Source: a virus
Virus record (IMG/VR): IMGVR_UViG_3300020477_001611
Location: 1-64,000 of that record
DNA: 64,000 nucleotides
Strand: one strand, 5' to 3'
Part shown: positions 1 to 7,739 of the stretch, piece by piece
How the letters are laid out: each line of letters opens with the position of its first letter
How positions within the stretch are numbered: the stretch's first letter is position 1
The notes under the pieces: model-generated
What the model was told of the DNA's origin: nothing
What the model saw: only the letters and a program-made list of their open reading frames with translations
Database searches by the model: none
Program-made: the position numbers and the translations under genes

Positions 1-1323
1 AGCGTGGATTCCAGAACTAGTTCCCAGAGTTAAGCTTGTTGTGCCGGCTGGTTTAACAGTAGTACACCGAGCCGCTGGCTTAATATCTAAAATCTTAGCA
101 ACTCTTTCATTTTCTTCTTTAACAACTTTAGCAGCTTGCGTCATATCAAGATTTAATACTTTACCAGACGCAATTCCCGTCATAGAAACACCGATGAGCG
201 AATCTTTTTCAGTTGTTCTGCGCCACACATCTCTAAGATAATGAAAATCAGTATATCCGGCTTGAAGAGTTCCAATGAACGCTGCAGCCTTTGCTCGTTT
301 TTCTAGTTCTTCCTGAGATTCCACGTTGCTTACGTTAATTTCTGTGAGATTACAGAACTGATAAGGGCGTAATGCGATCTCGCAACACGGATTCGTGCCC
401 CAATCTTTATCGTTTGTAAAATAAAACCCGGGTTCTCCAGCACCTGAAGCCTTTACGCGCTCCCAGAGAGACTCAAACACCTCTTTCGTGATTCTATGTC
501 GTAATAATACGACAGAATTGTTTGCACGTCCGCGTTGTGGGTTTTTCTCCCACCAATTGCCAGTTTTGGCAGCCAACATCTCACCATCATCTGCAGAGAA
601 AAGGCTGATGAGAGCAGCACGGCGAATGCCGCCAGCGAGAACAGCATCGGCAATATGACAAACAATGTCATGTACCTCGATAGCTTGCAGCTTATCTCCA
701 TCATTTTTTTCATCTAAAATACCTCTAACCTTGAGCAGGCACTCTTTTAGTGGCTGTGGGCCCGGTGCTTTTCCACCCGAAGTAATTAGTCTCGCGCCCT
801 TTGGGCGGATGTCACTAAAGTCAAATCTTATGGTGGAGCCACCAAAAAAATAGCTTCTCACTAATGCTTTTACAGCATCTGCCCACCCTTCAATGCTATC
901 GCCGATCAAAAACCTACGAGATCGCTTAGGATTTGGCCTTCGGATTTCCGGTAACTTCTCAACATGGTGTTGCTGAACACTGTACCCAACACCAGTTCCA
1001 CCAAGCAATAGAAACATAATTTCACTAAAAACACGCCAATCATCAATAGGTGCAAACGCACAATTATAAATACGATTTGGGGCCACTTCAATTGGCTTGC
1101 CCCCGAACTGCATAGAGCGCATAGAGGGCAAAACCTTTTTATTGTGAACTAGCTTATAGGCCTCTGTGATTTCTTCTTTTAATTCTGGATAAGCTTTCCA
1201 ATGCATCCGCTTATTGCGATTGACCAGTTCTCTCCACGCCTCCCTGCGCTTTTTCTTAGGTAGATAGCGTGCGTACTTCATATATACGGTAATATCAGAT
1301 AAAATTTTAGTTTCTCGTTCCAT
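1..1323 (-). CDS. nrdJ: Class II (B12-dependent) ribonucleoside-triphosphate reductase, 3' part missing
   Basis: This enzyme reduces ribonucleotides to deoxyribonucleotides for phage DNA synthesis, using adenosylcobalamin to make the thiyl radical. The reading frame is open from the ATG to the window edge (441 codons), so the C-terminal part lies outside. Visible motifs match the monomeric Lactobacillus-type enzyme: YNCAF with Cys88, NPCCEIALRP at 311-320 and FCNL with Cys324. The 11-residue spacing of Cys313 and Cys324 equals that of the radical cysteine and its redox partner (C408/C419) in that family. PAGTTS lies at 425-430. The start is preceded by a G-rich site (AGGGGGGC) and overlaps the helicase gene by 17 bases, so the two are probably translated together. 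It differs from the class I NrdA/NrdB of T4. Confidence 0.93.
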   Translation of the reverse strand, partial: MERETKILSDITVYMKYARYLPKKKRREAWRELVNRNKRMHWKAYPELKEEITEAYKLVHNKKVLPSMRSMQFGGKPIEVAPNRIYNCAFAPIDDWRVFSEIMFLLLGGTGVGYSVQQHHVEKLPEIRRPNPKRSRRFLIGDSIEGWADAVKALVRSYFFGGSTIRFDFSDIRPKGARLITSGGKAPGPQPLKECLLKVRGILDEKNDGDKLQAIEVHDIVCHIADAVLAGGIRRAALISLFSADDGEMLAAKTGNWWEKNPQRGRANNSVVLLRHRITKEVFESLWERVKASGAGEPGFYFTNDKDWGTNPCCEIALRPYQFCNLTEINVSNVESQEELEKRAKAAAFIGTLQAGYTDFHYLRDVWRRTTEKDSLIGVSMTGIASGKVLNLDMTQAAKVVKEENERVAKILDIKPAARCTTVKPAGTTSLTLGTSSGIHA

Positions 1324-2683
1324 TTTTGCCCCCCTGCATTAATTCTTTATATTTTTCTTTTAGTAACTGTTCTTGTGTTTTTGCCGGCGTTTGAGTAGTG
1401 ACATTAACATCTTGCGACACAATATTGATTTTTACATTTGAAGTGTCCATATAAACGGGATACGCAAAGCCATCTGGGCCGAATCGATTTTTTGCCACAA
1501 AAAACCTCCCTCCATTGCTACTCTTATCTGTCAATGTTCGTGATAAAGTAAATATCAAGTCGGCGACAAAACACTTCGAAAAAGCTTCAGAAATACTTTC
1601 AATAGTGACCAATTCTGCATTATATCCAGACCGATTAGTCTGTGAAACAGTCCACAGCGGACATTCAAATATCTGTGCTATGCCGCGCAAATCTTCATAG
1701 ATTGTTTCCAAATCGTGGCGCTTCTCTCCATAACTTTTAATTGGTCGCACCAAATCTGCGTAATCTATTAAAATTAAATCTGGTTTAATTTCCGCGTTCT
1801 TTAACTTTTCTAAATGATTTTGAATTGTTTTAGTCGTAATCGAACGGGTTGCGTATTCCTTAACAAGCAAGCGACCGGAGACCCCCACAATTTTTTCTAA
1901 AATATGCTCTTTAAAGACTGTAACGTCGCCCAAAGGCACTCCAGTTAAGCAACTATCATACCGCCTAGCAACAGCAGTGTCGCTCAATTCAAGCGTGTAA
2001 TGTATAACGGTTTTGCCTTGTTTGAGGGCTGCTGCACCCAAATGCACCAAAATATGACTCTTCCCCGACCCGGTCCCTCCAATGGCGACACCCAACTCGC
2101 CAGAACCCAAGCCACCTTGCATAATTTCGTCCATCTTTGTCCAGCCGGTGCTAACAGGATCTCTTGCCTTAAGCTCAAAGCGCTTCTCAAAGTCTTTCAC
2201 ATAATCATACCCAAAATCGTTACTCTGTCCCAACTTTAAAGCTTCATTAATCAAATGAGAAATTTCATCAAAAGATGATTTTTCCAACAATGCAGCCGAT
2301 TTAATAATTGCGTCCTTCAGGCGCTGTTTTTTGCAAAAATCCAACGCACGATCTTTAATATACTGCTCTCCAGACACCTCTTGGTCTGTGTGTACCCTAA
2401 CTAAAAACTTTCTTACCTCTTCTTTTGCCAACTTATCTTCATCGCTTATCTCATTATTAACCAAAGACGCCATAAGTGAAAGCGTAGGGTGGACCGAATA
2501 CTTTTCCTTGTAGTCATAAATAAGCTTAACAAAGGCTTGAAGTGCCTTTGTTTCAAAATAATTTATATCTAAAACCTCGCCGACCTGATCGGCATAAGTT
2601 CTATCAAAAAGAATAAGCTTTGCTAAATTCTCCTGAAAAGAGTTTCCAAATTTTGAAAAATCCACCTTTTCGCTAGGCCTCAT
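1307..2683 (-). CDS. dnaB: Replicative DNA helicase, DnaB/T4 gp41 type
   Basis: A hexameric 5'-3' helicase that unwinds DNA at the phage fork and works with the primase encoded at 40.2-41.1 kb. The N-terminal helical domain occupies about residues 1-150. The RecA-type ATPase domain follows, with Walker A GGTGSGKS at 202-209, YTLELS with the catalytic Glu near 232, Walker B LILIDYADL at about 302-310 and the sensor segment TVSQTNRSG near 344-352. At 458 residues it is close to DnaB and T4 gp41 in size. It overlaps the upstream 5'-nuclease gene by 11 bases and the downstream reductase gene by 17 bases, indicating one co-transcribed unit. No intein or frameshift is seen. Confidence 0.93.
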   Translation of the reverse strand: MRPSEKVDFSKFGNSFQENLAKLILFDRTYADQVGEVLDINYFETKALQAFVKLIYDYKEKYSVHPTLSLMASLVNNEISDEDKLAKEEVRKFLVRVHTDQEVSGEQYIKDRALDFCKKQRLKDAIIKSAALLEKSSFDEISHLINEALKLGQSNDFGYDYVKDFEKRFELKARDPVSTGWTKMDEIMQGGLGSGELGVAIGGTGSGKSHILVHLGAAALKQGKTVIHYTLELSDTAVARRYDSCLTGVPLGDVTVFKEHILEKIVGVSGRLLVKEYATRSITTKTIQNHLEKLKNAEIKPDLILIDYADLVRPIKSYGEKRHDLETIYEDLRGIAQIFECPLWTVSQTNRSGYNAELVTIESISEAFSKCFVADLIFTLSRTLTDKSSNGGRFFVAKNRFGPDGFAYPVYMDTSNVKINIVSQDVNVTTQTPAKTQEQLLKEKYKELMQGGKNGTRN

Positions 2684-3641
2684 TATTCACCCTCTTGATT
2701 TTCCTCATGTGTGCAAACATATCTTCAAAAGATATTTCCGCGAAGCCATCTTGAATCATCATCTTCAACATCTCTGTTTTATTAAGTTCCTCGGGATAGT
2801 TTTTAACTGCCTCTTTCAAGATCGCAGCATTTTTTGGTGACAAACTATTACAATAAAGTTGCATTATTTGATAATTCTCAGCTAGTATTTTTTCCTTCTC
2901 CACCACTGCATTATACACCTTTATGTTGATGTTCTCAAGCATTTTCTCACTGTGGATCACTAAATCTTCTATCGAATACGACCTTTCTTCCTTTAAAAAC
3001 GGGAACCTTTTAGCTGCAGACTTTAAGCCGACGCCGCCAATTCCTTCGATATTGTCTGATTTATCTCCCGCCATGGCACGAGCAAGGGTGAAGTTGATAG
3101 GGTGTATATCAAATTTCTCCACAATATGATTCTTGTTTAAAATTTCTTTTTGAACCGGCCGATACAATAAGGTGGTGTCGTCCAACAATTGAAAGAAGTC
3201 TTTGTCTGACGAGACAATAACCTTTTGGGTGTCTCGATAGAGGCCACACAAAGCCGCAATTAAGTCGTCAGCTTCCGTATGATCCATCATCAATTGAGAT
3301 ATGGGAAGCTGATTAAAATATTCCATTAATCTTGATTGTTGCCATATCTTATTTTGAATTTCCTCCTGCTCGCTTAAAACGGTAACATCGCGGTTTAACC
3401 GAAGCGGCTTTTTGCGACCAGCCTTATAGCCGCTTTTTTGCGCCCTTCTCTTAGAAGAGCCTTCTCTGCCGTCCCAACAAATGAAAACCTTGGTAGGCTT
3501 TACCTCTCTGCATAATTTTTGTAAAATCTTTAAGCTCCCCTTAATGCCACCAATTGGTTGCCCATTGGTAGAAAGAGAGGGGTCCACTATGTATGCTCGA
3601 TAATACATATTGAGCATATCTACGATCATAATTCTGTCCAT
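2673..3641 (-). CDS. 5'-3' exonuclease / flap nuclease (FEN, T4 RNase H-like)
   Basis: This metal-dependent nuclease probably removes RNA primers and 5' flaps during lagging-strand synthesis, supplying the activity missing from the separate polymerase. The fold is shown by Asp8, FICWDG around Asp57, EADD at 123-126, SSDKD at 144-148, GDKSDN at 192-197 and the helix-hairpin segment GIGGVG just after it. These are the usual metal ligands of the PolA 5'-nuclease/FEN family. Its 322 residues match T4 RNase H in size. The ATG directly follows the T7 tract of a terminator hairpin, and the only ribosome binding site, AGAGG, lies in the hairpin's 3' arm. The gene has its own sigma-70-type promoter. 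Confidence 0.92.
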   Translation of the reverse strand: MDRIMIVDMLNMYYRAYIVDPSLSTNGQPIGGIKGSLKILQKLCREVKPTKVFICWDGREGSSKRRAQKSGYKAGRKKPLRLNRDVTVLSEQEEIQNKIWQQSRLMEYFNQLPISQLMMDHTEADDLIAALCGLYRDTQKVIVSSDKDFFQLLDDTTLLYRPVQKEILNKNHIVEKFDIHPINFTLARAMAGDKSDNIEGIGGVGLKSAAKRFPFLKEERSYSIEDLVIHSEKMLENINIKVYNAVVEKEKILAENYQIMQLYCNSLSPKNAAILKEAVKNYPEELNKTEMLKMMIQDGFAEISFEDMFAHMRKIKRVNNEA

Positions 3642-3678
3642 AAAAAAACCTCTGATAGAATCTTTATTCTATCAGAGG
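3642..3678 (-). terminator. Intrinsic terminator that also holds the 5'-nuclease ribosome binding site
   Basis: Read on the minus strand this is a perfect 13-base-pair stem (arm CCTCTGATAGAAT, loop AAAG, arm ATTCTATCAGAGG) followed by seven T and then directly by the ATG of the 5'-nuclease. It should end transcripts coming from uvsX and the 43-residue gene. The AGAGG at the end of the 3' arm is the only Shine-Dalgarno-like sequence before that ATG, so the folded stem would also hide it. Confidence 0.85.
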
Positions 3679-3694
3679 TTGAGAGAAGAGTCAA
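3666..3694 (-). promoter_or_regulatory. Sigma-70-type promoter of the 5'-nuclease/helicase/reductase unit
   Basis: On the minus strand TTGACT (3694-3689) and TAGAAT (3671-3666) are separated by exactly 17 bases, each hexamer matching the consensus at five of six positions. The -10 lies within the 5' arm of the terminator stem. The predicted transcript start, near 3659-3660, falls at the end of the loop or start of the 3' arm. Such an RNA could not form the hairpin and would leave the ribosome binding site free. Confidence 0.7.
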
Positions 3695-3700
3695 GCAGTG

Positions 3701-3832
3701 CTATCTACCTTGTCCTCTATAGGGTTTTTTATAGGTTCGTGATTTTTTATTATGATTTCTTTTAGTAAATTTACCATTTCCCTGCCTCGTCTTCTTTCTG
3801 CTGCCCTTTTTCTTATTTCCCTTCGCTGCCAT
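3701..3832 (-). CDS. 43-residue very basic protein of unknown function
   Basis: A short frame whose ATG overlaps the uvsX stop codon (TAATG), so it is probably translated by coupling to uvsX. Its 43 residues are dominated by Lys, Arg, Gly and Asn, starting MAAKGNKKKGSRKKTRQG and ending KKPYRGQGR, with one Phe, two Tyr and no acidic residue. Such a composition suggests nucleic-acid or ribosome binding, but no family is recognised. It lies between the recombinase and the terminator that ends this transcript. I infer a real gene from the coupled start, the clean stop and the filling of an otherwise empty gap; codon statistics could not be computed. Confidence 0.7.
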   Translation of the reverse strand: MAAKGNKKKGSRKKTRQGNGKFTKRNHNKKSRTYKKPYRGQGR

Positions 3833-4944
3833 TAGTTTTTCTCCTCAATATCTCCATAAAAGTCTTCAGCATTTCCAATACGCTTATCAAATTTCATTAC
3901 CACCTCTTTCTCTAAAAGGTCAATGACGCGATTATAAAACTTTTCTTCTTCTAGCTTTTTAACCCAAGTTTTAGATTGAAACTTCTCCGTTGTACCATCT
4001 TCATAATGTAATGTAAACCACGCGCCTGCATTTTTTAAGTGTTCTGAAGACTTGATGGCCTCAAGCCAACTTTCCTTATCCATAATTTTAACCTCTTGGC
4101 CGCCCCAAACAATCTTAAAACTGCACTCTCGGCCCTGAGTTCCAAAGCGGCTCTTTTCAATTTTTGCTTTCACCTCAGTTCCAATTCGAAACCCTTTATC
4201 ATCATAGATAAAACTAGCCTTCCCTTTCCGCGCTGTGAGCCACACACGCAGAGAATATGAGTAGGCTAGGGCCTTACCCCCCGGCGTGAAATACGGCGTC
4301 ACCATGGCCTCTGCTGGGCGTCTGGTGATGTTTGTCTTCAACTGGTTGAGAATCAACAATGTTGATTTAGTGTTGGCAATCGGCTGAATTAGCTTGGACA
4401 AGCCCTTAGAAAGGATACGAGGCTTTACCGCCATCGTGGATAAGGGATTGAAATCTGATTCAATGTCGCTAATAGACGGTGTTAGGGCCATAGAGTCCCA
4501 AATAAAAAGCATTTGACTGTCATTATTGGTCACCAAACTCTCTATTGTTTCTAACACAAATTCTACAGAACTAGCCTGAACATATAATAGGCTCTCTATA
4601 TCACAGCCAGCATTGGCCAAAAATTCCGGATCAATAGCCGATTCGGAATCAAAATAAATAACATCAATTCCCAACTTTTGAGCGTTGCCGGCAATTTGTG
4701 CCGCCATATAAGACTTACCAGTAGCCTCTAGGCCGGCGATTTCACTCACCTTTCCTACCGGAATGCCACCCCACTTTCCACGACAGATGATTCCATCAAG
4801 CCATTTGCAGCCGGTTGGAATGTACTGCTCCACTTGAGTGGGGTTATCATCCTTTAAAGAAAAAGCTACATTATAGCCTGCTTTCTTATTAATTAATTTT
4901 TTCATGTCGTCAATTTTTAATCGACCGACTTTAGTTTTTGCCAT
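3832..4944 (-). CDS. uvsX: UvsX/RecA-type recombinase
   Basis: This strand-exchange ATPase coats single-stranded DNA and drives recombination-dependent replication and repair. The ATPase core shows Walker A GLEATGKS at 71-78, DSES near 99-102, Walker B MLFIWDS at 145-151 and the LNQLKTN segment near 199-205, followed by the TPGGKALAY region typical of DNA-binding loop 2. At 370 residues it is close to T4 UvsX. It follows the gp32-like gene, as expected for partners in the same reaction, with a hairpin between them. The start is supported by TGGAGAAAAA just upstream. The acidic C-terminal tail (GDIEEKN) is short. Confidence 0.92.
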   Translation of the reverse strand: MAKTKVGRLKIDDMKKLINKKAGYNVAFSLKDDNPTQVEQYIPTGCKWLDGIICRGKWGGIPVGKVSEIAGLEATGKSYMAAQIAGNAQKLGIDVIYFDSESAIDPEFLANAGCDIESLLYVQASSVEFVLETIESLVTNNDSQMLFIWDSMALTPSISDIESDFNPLSTMAVKPRILSKGLSKLIQPIANTKSTLLILNQLKTNITRRPAEAMVTPYFTPGGKALAYSYSLRVWLTARKGKASFIYDDKGFRIGTEVKAKIEKSRFGTQGRECSFKIVWGGQEVKIMDKESWLEAIKSSEHLKNAGAWFTLHYEDGTTEKFQSKTWVKKLEEEKFYNRVIDLLEKEVVMKFDKRIGNAEDFYGDIEEKN

Positions 4945-4960
4945 TTTTTCTCCAGTGTTA

Positions 4961-4984
4961 AAGGGGGGGCCGAAGCCCCCCCTT
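4961..4984 (-). terminator. GC-rich hairpin between gp32-like gene and uvsX
   Basis: An almost uninterrupted stem (AAGGGGGGGC with GCCCCCCCTT) closes a four-base loop that reads TTCG on the minus strand. On that strand only TTTAACAC follows, a weak T tract, so it may act as a partial terminator that lowers uvsX expression relative to gp32, or as an mRNA-stabilising hairpin. On the plus strand it is followed by TTCTTTTT. Confidence 0.6.
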
Positions 4985-4988
4985 CTTT

Positions 4989-5699
4989 TTAGCTAAGCAA
5001 GTCTTTAAATGCTGCGTCAACGCTGCTGGGAGCGGCAGACTCTTTGTCGTCCCCTCCAGTATTCATGTAAGCATCAAGCATCGTCTGCACTTCCTCTGTG
5101 GTGCGCCGCTGAAAGAGCTTATCATATTCAATTGTGGTGGCCACGTATTCCGCAGTGAGATCTTTATCCTTGGCCAGCGGTGATGTTCGGCGGCTCGGAA
5201 AAAGATCCGTAGACGGGAACATTGCCCCCGGCGCCTTCCCATACTTAAGCGTAAGGTCTGTGCCGTTATCGGGATCAGTAATATCTCCATACTCTGGATT
5301 CAACACCAAATTTAGAAGCTTCTGATAAACAGTTTTGCTGTATCCCCAAAGACGAACGCCCTTTTCTTCTTCGCCGCGGACGACGACTGGTGAAAAGAAG
5401 CGCTGCTTTGCCATCAGCTTCTTAGCCAATTCACGACTTTCCTCAGTACCTTCATCAAAAAGCTTCCTGACAAAAGTATCCAAGGGACAATCATCTCCAA
5501 AATTTCGCTTTGGGCTCAAGAAGGCCTGATTGTCTCCCAAGTTGTAATGAAACCAGAACTCCTTAAAAGGGTCGCCATCTGGGTCTGGTACAATGCGAAT
5601 TGTTTGCTCCCCATCTTGCGGCTTCCAAAAAAGCTCCTTATTGCCGCGCCCTTCCAAGGACGCCATTTTACTCTTCATTTTTTCCATATTCAATGCCAT
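4989..5699 (-). CDS. 32: Single-stranded DNA-binding protein, T4 gp32-like
   Basis: This protein coats single-stranded DNA at the fork and loads recombination proteins. The central segment (FWKPQDGEQTIRIVP, then FWFHYNLG and FLSPKRNFGDDCPLD) is characteristic of the gp32 OB-fold core, and the acidic C-terminus ending in FKDLLS fits the usual partner-binding tail. The T4 zinc ligands are not all visible, so the protein may lack the zinc site. I place the start at the ATG at 5699 (MALNMEK) because TGGAGGAAAAA precedes it. The frame is open up to 5738, but the extra 13 codons lack a comparable site and touch the preceding gene's stop. It is the first gene before uvsX. Confidence 0.85.
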   Translation of the reverse strand: MALNMEKMKSKMASLEGRGNKELFWKPQDGEQTIRIVPDPDGDPFKEFWFHYNLGDNQAFLSPKRNFGDDCPLDTFVRKLFDEGTEESRELAKKLMAKQRFFSPVVVRGEEEKGVRLWGYSKTVYQKLLNLVLNPEYGDITDPDNGTDLTLKYGKAPGAMFPSTDLFPSRRTSPLAKDKDLTAEYVATTIEYDKLFQRRTTEEVQTMLDAYMNTGGDDKESAAPSSVDAAFKDLLS

Positions 5700-5737
5700 T
5701 TTTTCCTCCATAAGGTGGTTGATCTTTCCACCTAGCA

Positions 5738-6556
5738 TTATTGTTGTATTGCGTTAGTGTGGTAGACGATATAAACTCGATCTACGTCGTGCCCCGAATC
5801 AAAAATTGAATACGAGATAGACATATACTCATGTTCGACTGCCTTTTCTAACTTACTACCTATCAAAGATAACATATTTTTGCCCTCTTGTAAAGTGCTT
5901 TTATTTAGCGTAAAATAAAAGTGTTTTTGACGAACGTTTTTAATTTTAAAAAATTTATTTTCCTTTTCTTCGGCAAATTCATAAATTCCAAACGAAGTGA
6001 TCCTACAAACATCTAATATTCCCTCGCCGTTAGACATGAGTGCCTCGGCATTACTATAATAATCCATCAAATTAAACACATCAACGATTGTTTGATTTAT
6101 CTTAGAATAATATTCTGCAATCGATAAGTTTTTCACAACTTGCGCCATATCCGCATTTGAAAAAAGATATATGCGATCGATTAAGGTAGAACGGGCAAAT
6201 TCTTGCATCACCCCATATACAACGCGTTCTCGTTGTCTGGCCATCGTGTTCAAAAAGGATAAATCGGGGCGCACATACAAAAATTTTATTTTTTTATCCC
6301 GAAATTGTTCCAGCGTAGCTAATAATCCACCACTAATAACACCACCACCACAACAAACAAAAATTACCTCGTCTCCAACACACTTATGTAGTTCAGTAAA
6401 ATCAGGCACTCTCTCTTCGGCCTCTTCGACTGTGCTGCACTTAGGATATATAAAATCCGCGCCAGCATAATCAATCGTATAAACATTGTAATTGTCGTAT
6501 TGTTGAAAGCACCTAGCCACCTTGGAACCCCCCGTGCCGTACCCAATTATATCCAT
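5738..6556 (-). CDS. Diverged FtsZ/tubulin-fold protein
   Basis: The 272 residues follow the FtsZ plan. The N-terminus MDIIGYGTGGSKVARCF matches the first strand and nucleotide loop T1. Residues 64-81 (VIFVCCGGGVISGGLLAT) align with the strand plus tubulin signature loop, where FtsZ has GGGTGTG. YVRPDL, then IYLFSNADM around Asn134, follow in order. The C-terminal part (HFYFTLNK, helix, MSISYSIFD, VDRVYIVYHTN) matches the FtsZ activation domain. The signature loop is altered, and the catalytic NxDxxD loop appears lost: the likely counterparts are Tyr166 and Asn169. It may bind but not hydrolyse nucleotide. It overlaps the polymerase gene by 10 bases and lies directly before gp32, so it is expressed with replication genes. 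The assignment is by eye. Confidence 0.65.
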   Translation of the reverse strand: MDIIGYGTGGSKVARCFQQYDNYNVYTIDYAGADFIYPKCSTVEEAEERVPDFTELHKCVGDEVIFVCCGGGVISGGLLATLEQFRDKKIKFLYVRPDLSFLNTMARQRERVVYGVMQEFARSTLIDRIYLFSNADMAQVVKNLSIAEYYSKINQTIVDVFNLMDYYSNAEALMSNGEGILDVCRITSFGIYEFAEEKENKFFKIKNVRQKHFYFTLNKSTLQEGKNMLSLIGSKLEKAVEHEYMSISYSIFDSGHDVDRVYIVYHTNAIQQ

Positions 6557-7725
6557 CGCGTTTTCATTTCTCCTAGATTCTTTCCAGCCTTAACATTAGT
6601 CTTAAAGCGACCAAATCTTGTATTTTCAAATTCGTTCTTAAGTAGTGGCACTGAATTTAGATCTTCTTGTGCCACGTCCAACACCACGCTATCATGAATA
6701 ACAAAACTAATAAAGGATTTTCTCTTTTGTAAAATATTGCGCAGTTTATATACCTGTTCCAGAAACATATCAGATGCAGTGCTTTGAACTGTATAATTCA
6801 CCGCATGGAATTCATCGGCTTCTATTAGTCGATCAAAGGGGGTTGTCACCATTTTTCCATCCCAATATTTTTCCTTAATAAGGAGCCGATCATATGTTCT
6901 ATTCGCCAAATAATCTTTGGAATCTGGATTGTACAGCCATGCAAAAATACGCTCTTTAGCTTCGTCGCGAGTTGGTATTCCCCGAAAGACATTTTTTGCA
7001 TTCCAATCGTGAATGTCTTCCTTGGGCTGTTCCAATCCTAATAACCCCAAAAGTACTCTTAGTTCACATGCATTAAAGTCCAATTCTAGAAAAAAATCAT
7101 TTGTCGGTTGAACCACATTACGAAATTCGCGGTTCAGCGTTAAAATGGGAAAAGAGTCCGGGGTTGTGCTTAGTCGGCCAGTTTTAGTTCCGAACATATT
7201 ATAATATATGCGGCCTCGTCCTCCTTTGTATTTTTGTATAATCTTTTTTGCCCTCTCGTTGTCTGTCTTGTCATAAAGTGCGCGCACATCTAACTTTATC
7301 TCCCGCTTTTCTATTTCTCTTGTCAGTTTATGAATTTTTAACATGTGTTCATAGTTTTTGGGGCGCGCTCTATAAGAGTGGACATACGCCAGAGCTTCGT
7401 TTTTGGTGGTACAATACTCTTCTACAAAATCAAATGGCACCAGATCATAGAAACAATGTTGTCCTAAGTCTATTTTTGCGGCATGAAGACTTTTTAGATG
7501 AGCTTTCAGGCGGCTTTCCTGATTTGAAAATTTCTCTTTATTTTTTGGGTCACAGCACTCTAACAGACTGGCGCCGCTACAATAAAGATATAAATATTCC
7601 GCCTCCAGAGGAAGATTGGGGCAATATTTCCATGTTGCCGTTAACTGTTCCGGAGGATTTTTATAAAACTTATCAGCAAACAACCCCAAACACTCAATTT
7701 TAGAGTCTAAAATAGAAAAATACAC
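6547..7725 (-). CDS. polA: Family A DNA polymerase, polymerase domain only
   Basis: This is the likely replicative DNA polymerase. Motif A is LELDFNACELR at 213-223, motif B RDEAKERIFAWLY at 253-265, NYTVQSTASDM at 310-320 and motif C VIHDSVVLD around 342-350. TKTGRLSTT at 180-188 is the conserved thumb/palm junction. The metal-binding Asp216 and Asp345 are kept, but motif C reads HDS where the family usually has HDE. At 392 residues it is much shorter than PolA. About 130 N-terminal residues precede the thumb, with no recognisable 3'-5' exonuclease motifs, so proofreading must be absent or encoded elsewhere. Rhodothermus phage RM378 is a known T4-like phage with a split family A polymerase. 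The start is GTG with AGAGG upstream. Confidence 0.88.
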   Translation of the reverse strand: MYFSILDSKIECLGLFADKFYKNPPEQLTATWKYCPNLPLEAEYLYLYCSGASLLECCDPKNKEKFSNQESRLKAHLKSLHAAKIDLGQHCFYDLVPFDFVEEYCTTKNEALAYVHSYRARPKNYEHMLKIHKLTREIEKREIKLDVRALYDKTDNERAKKIIQKYKGGRGRIYYNMFGTKTGRLSTTPDSFPILTLNREFRNVVQPTNDFFLELDFNACELRVLLGLLGLEQPKEDIHDWNAKNVFRGIPTRDEAKERIFAWLYNPDSKDYLANRTYDRLLIKEKYWDGKMVTTPFDRLIEADEFHAVNYTVQSTASDMFLEQVYKLRNILQKRKSFISFVIHDSVVLDVAQEDLNSVPLLKNEFENTRFGRFKTNVKAGKNLGEMKTRWI

Positions 7726-7739
7726 ACAAACCTCTTTGT

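Noticed and set aside
7248-7703. Plus-strand open frame of 151 codons opposite the polymerase gene
   Set aside because: It lies wholly opposite a gene with clear catalytic motifs and has no recognisable protein features. The same holds for the other plus-strand frames, including the 140-, 132-, 130-, 125- and 124-codon frames opposite the capsid and surface protein genes.
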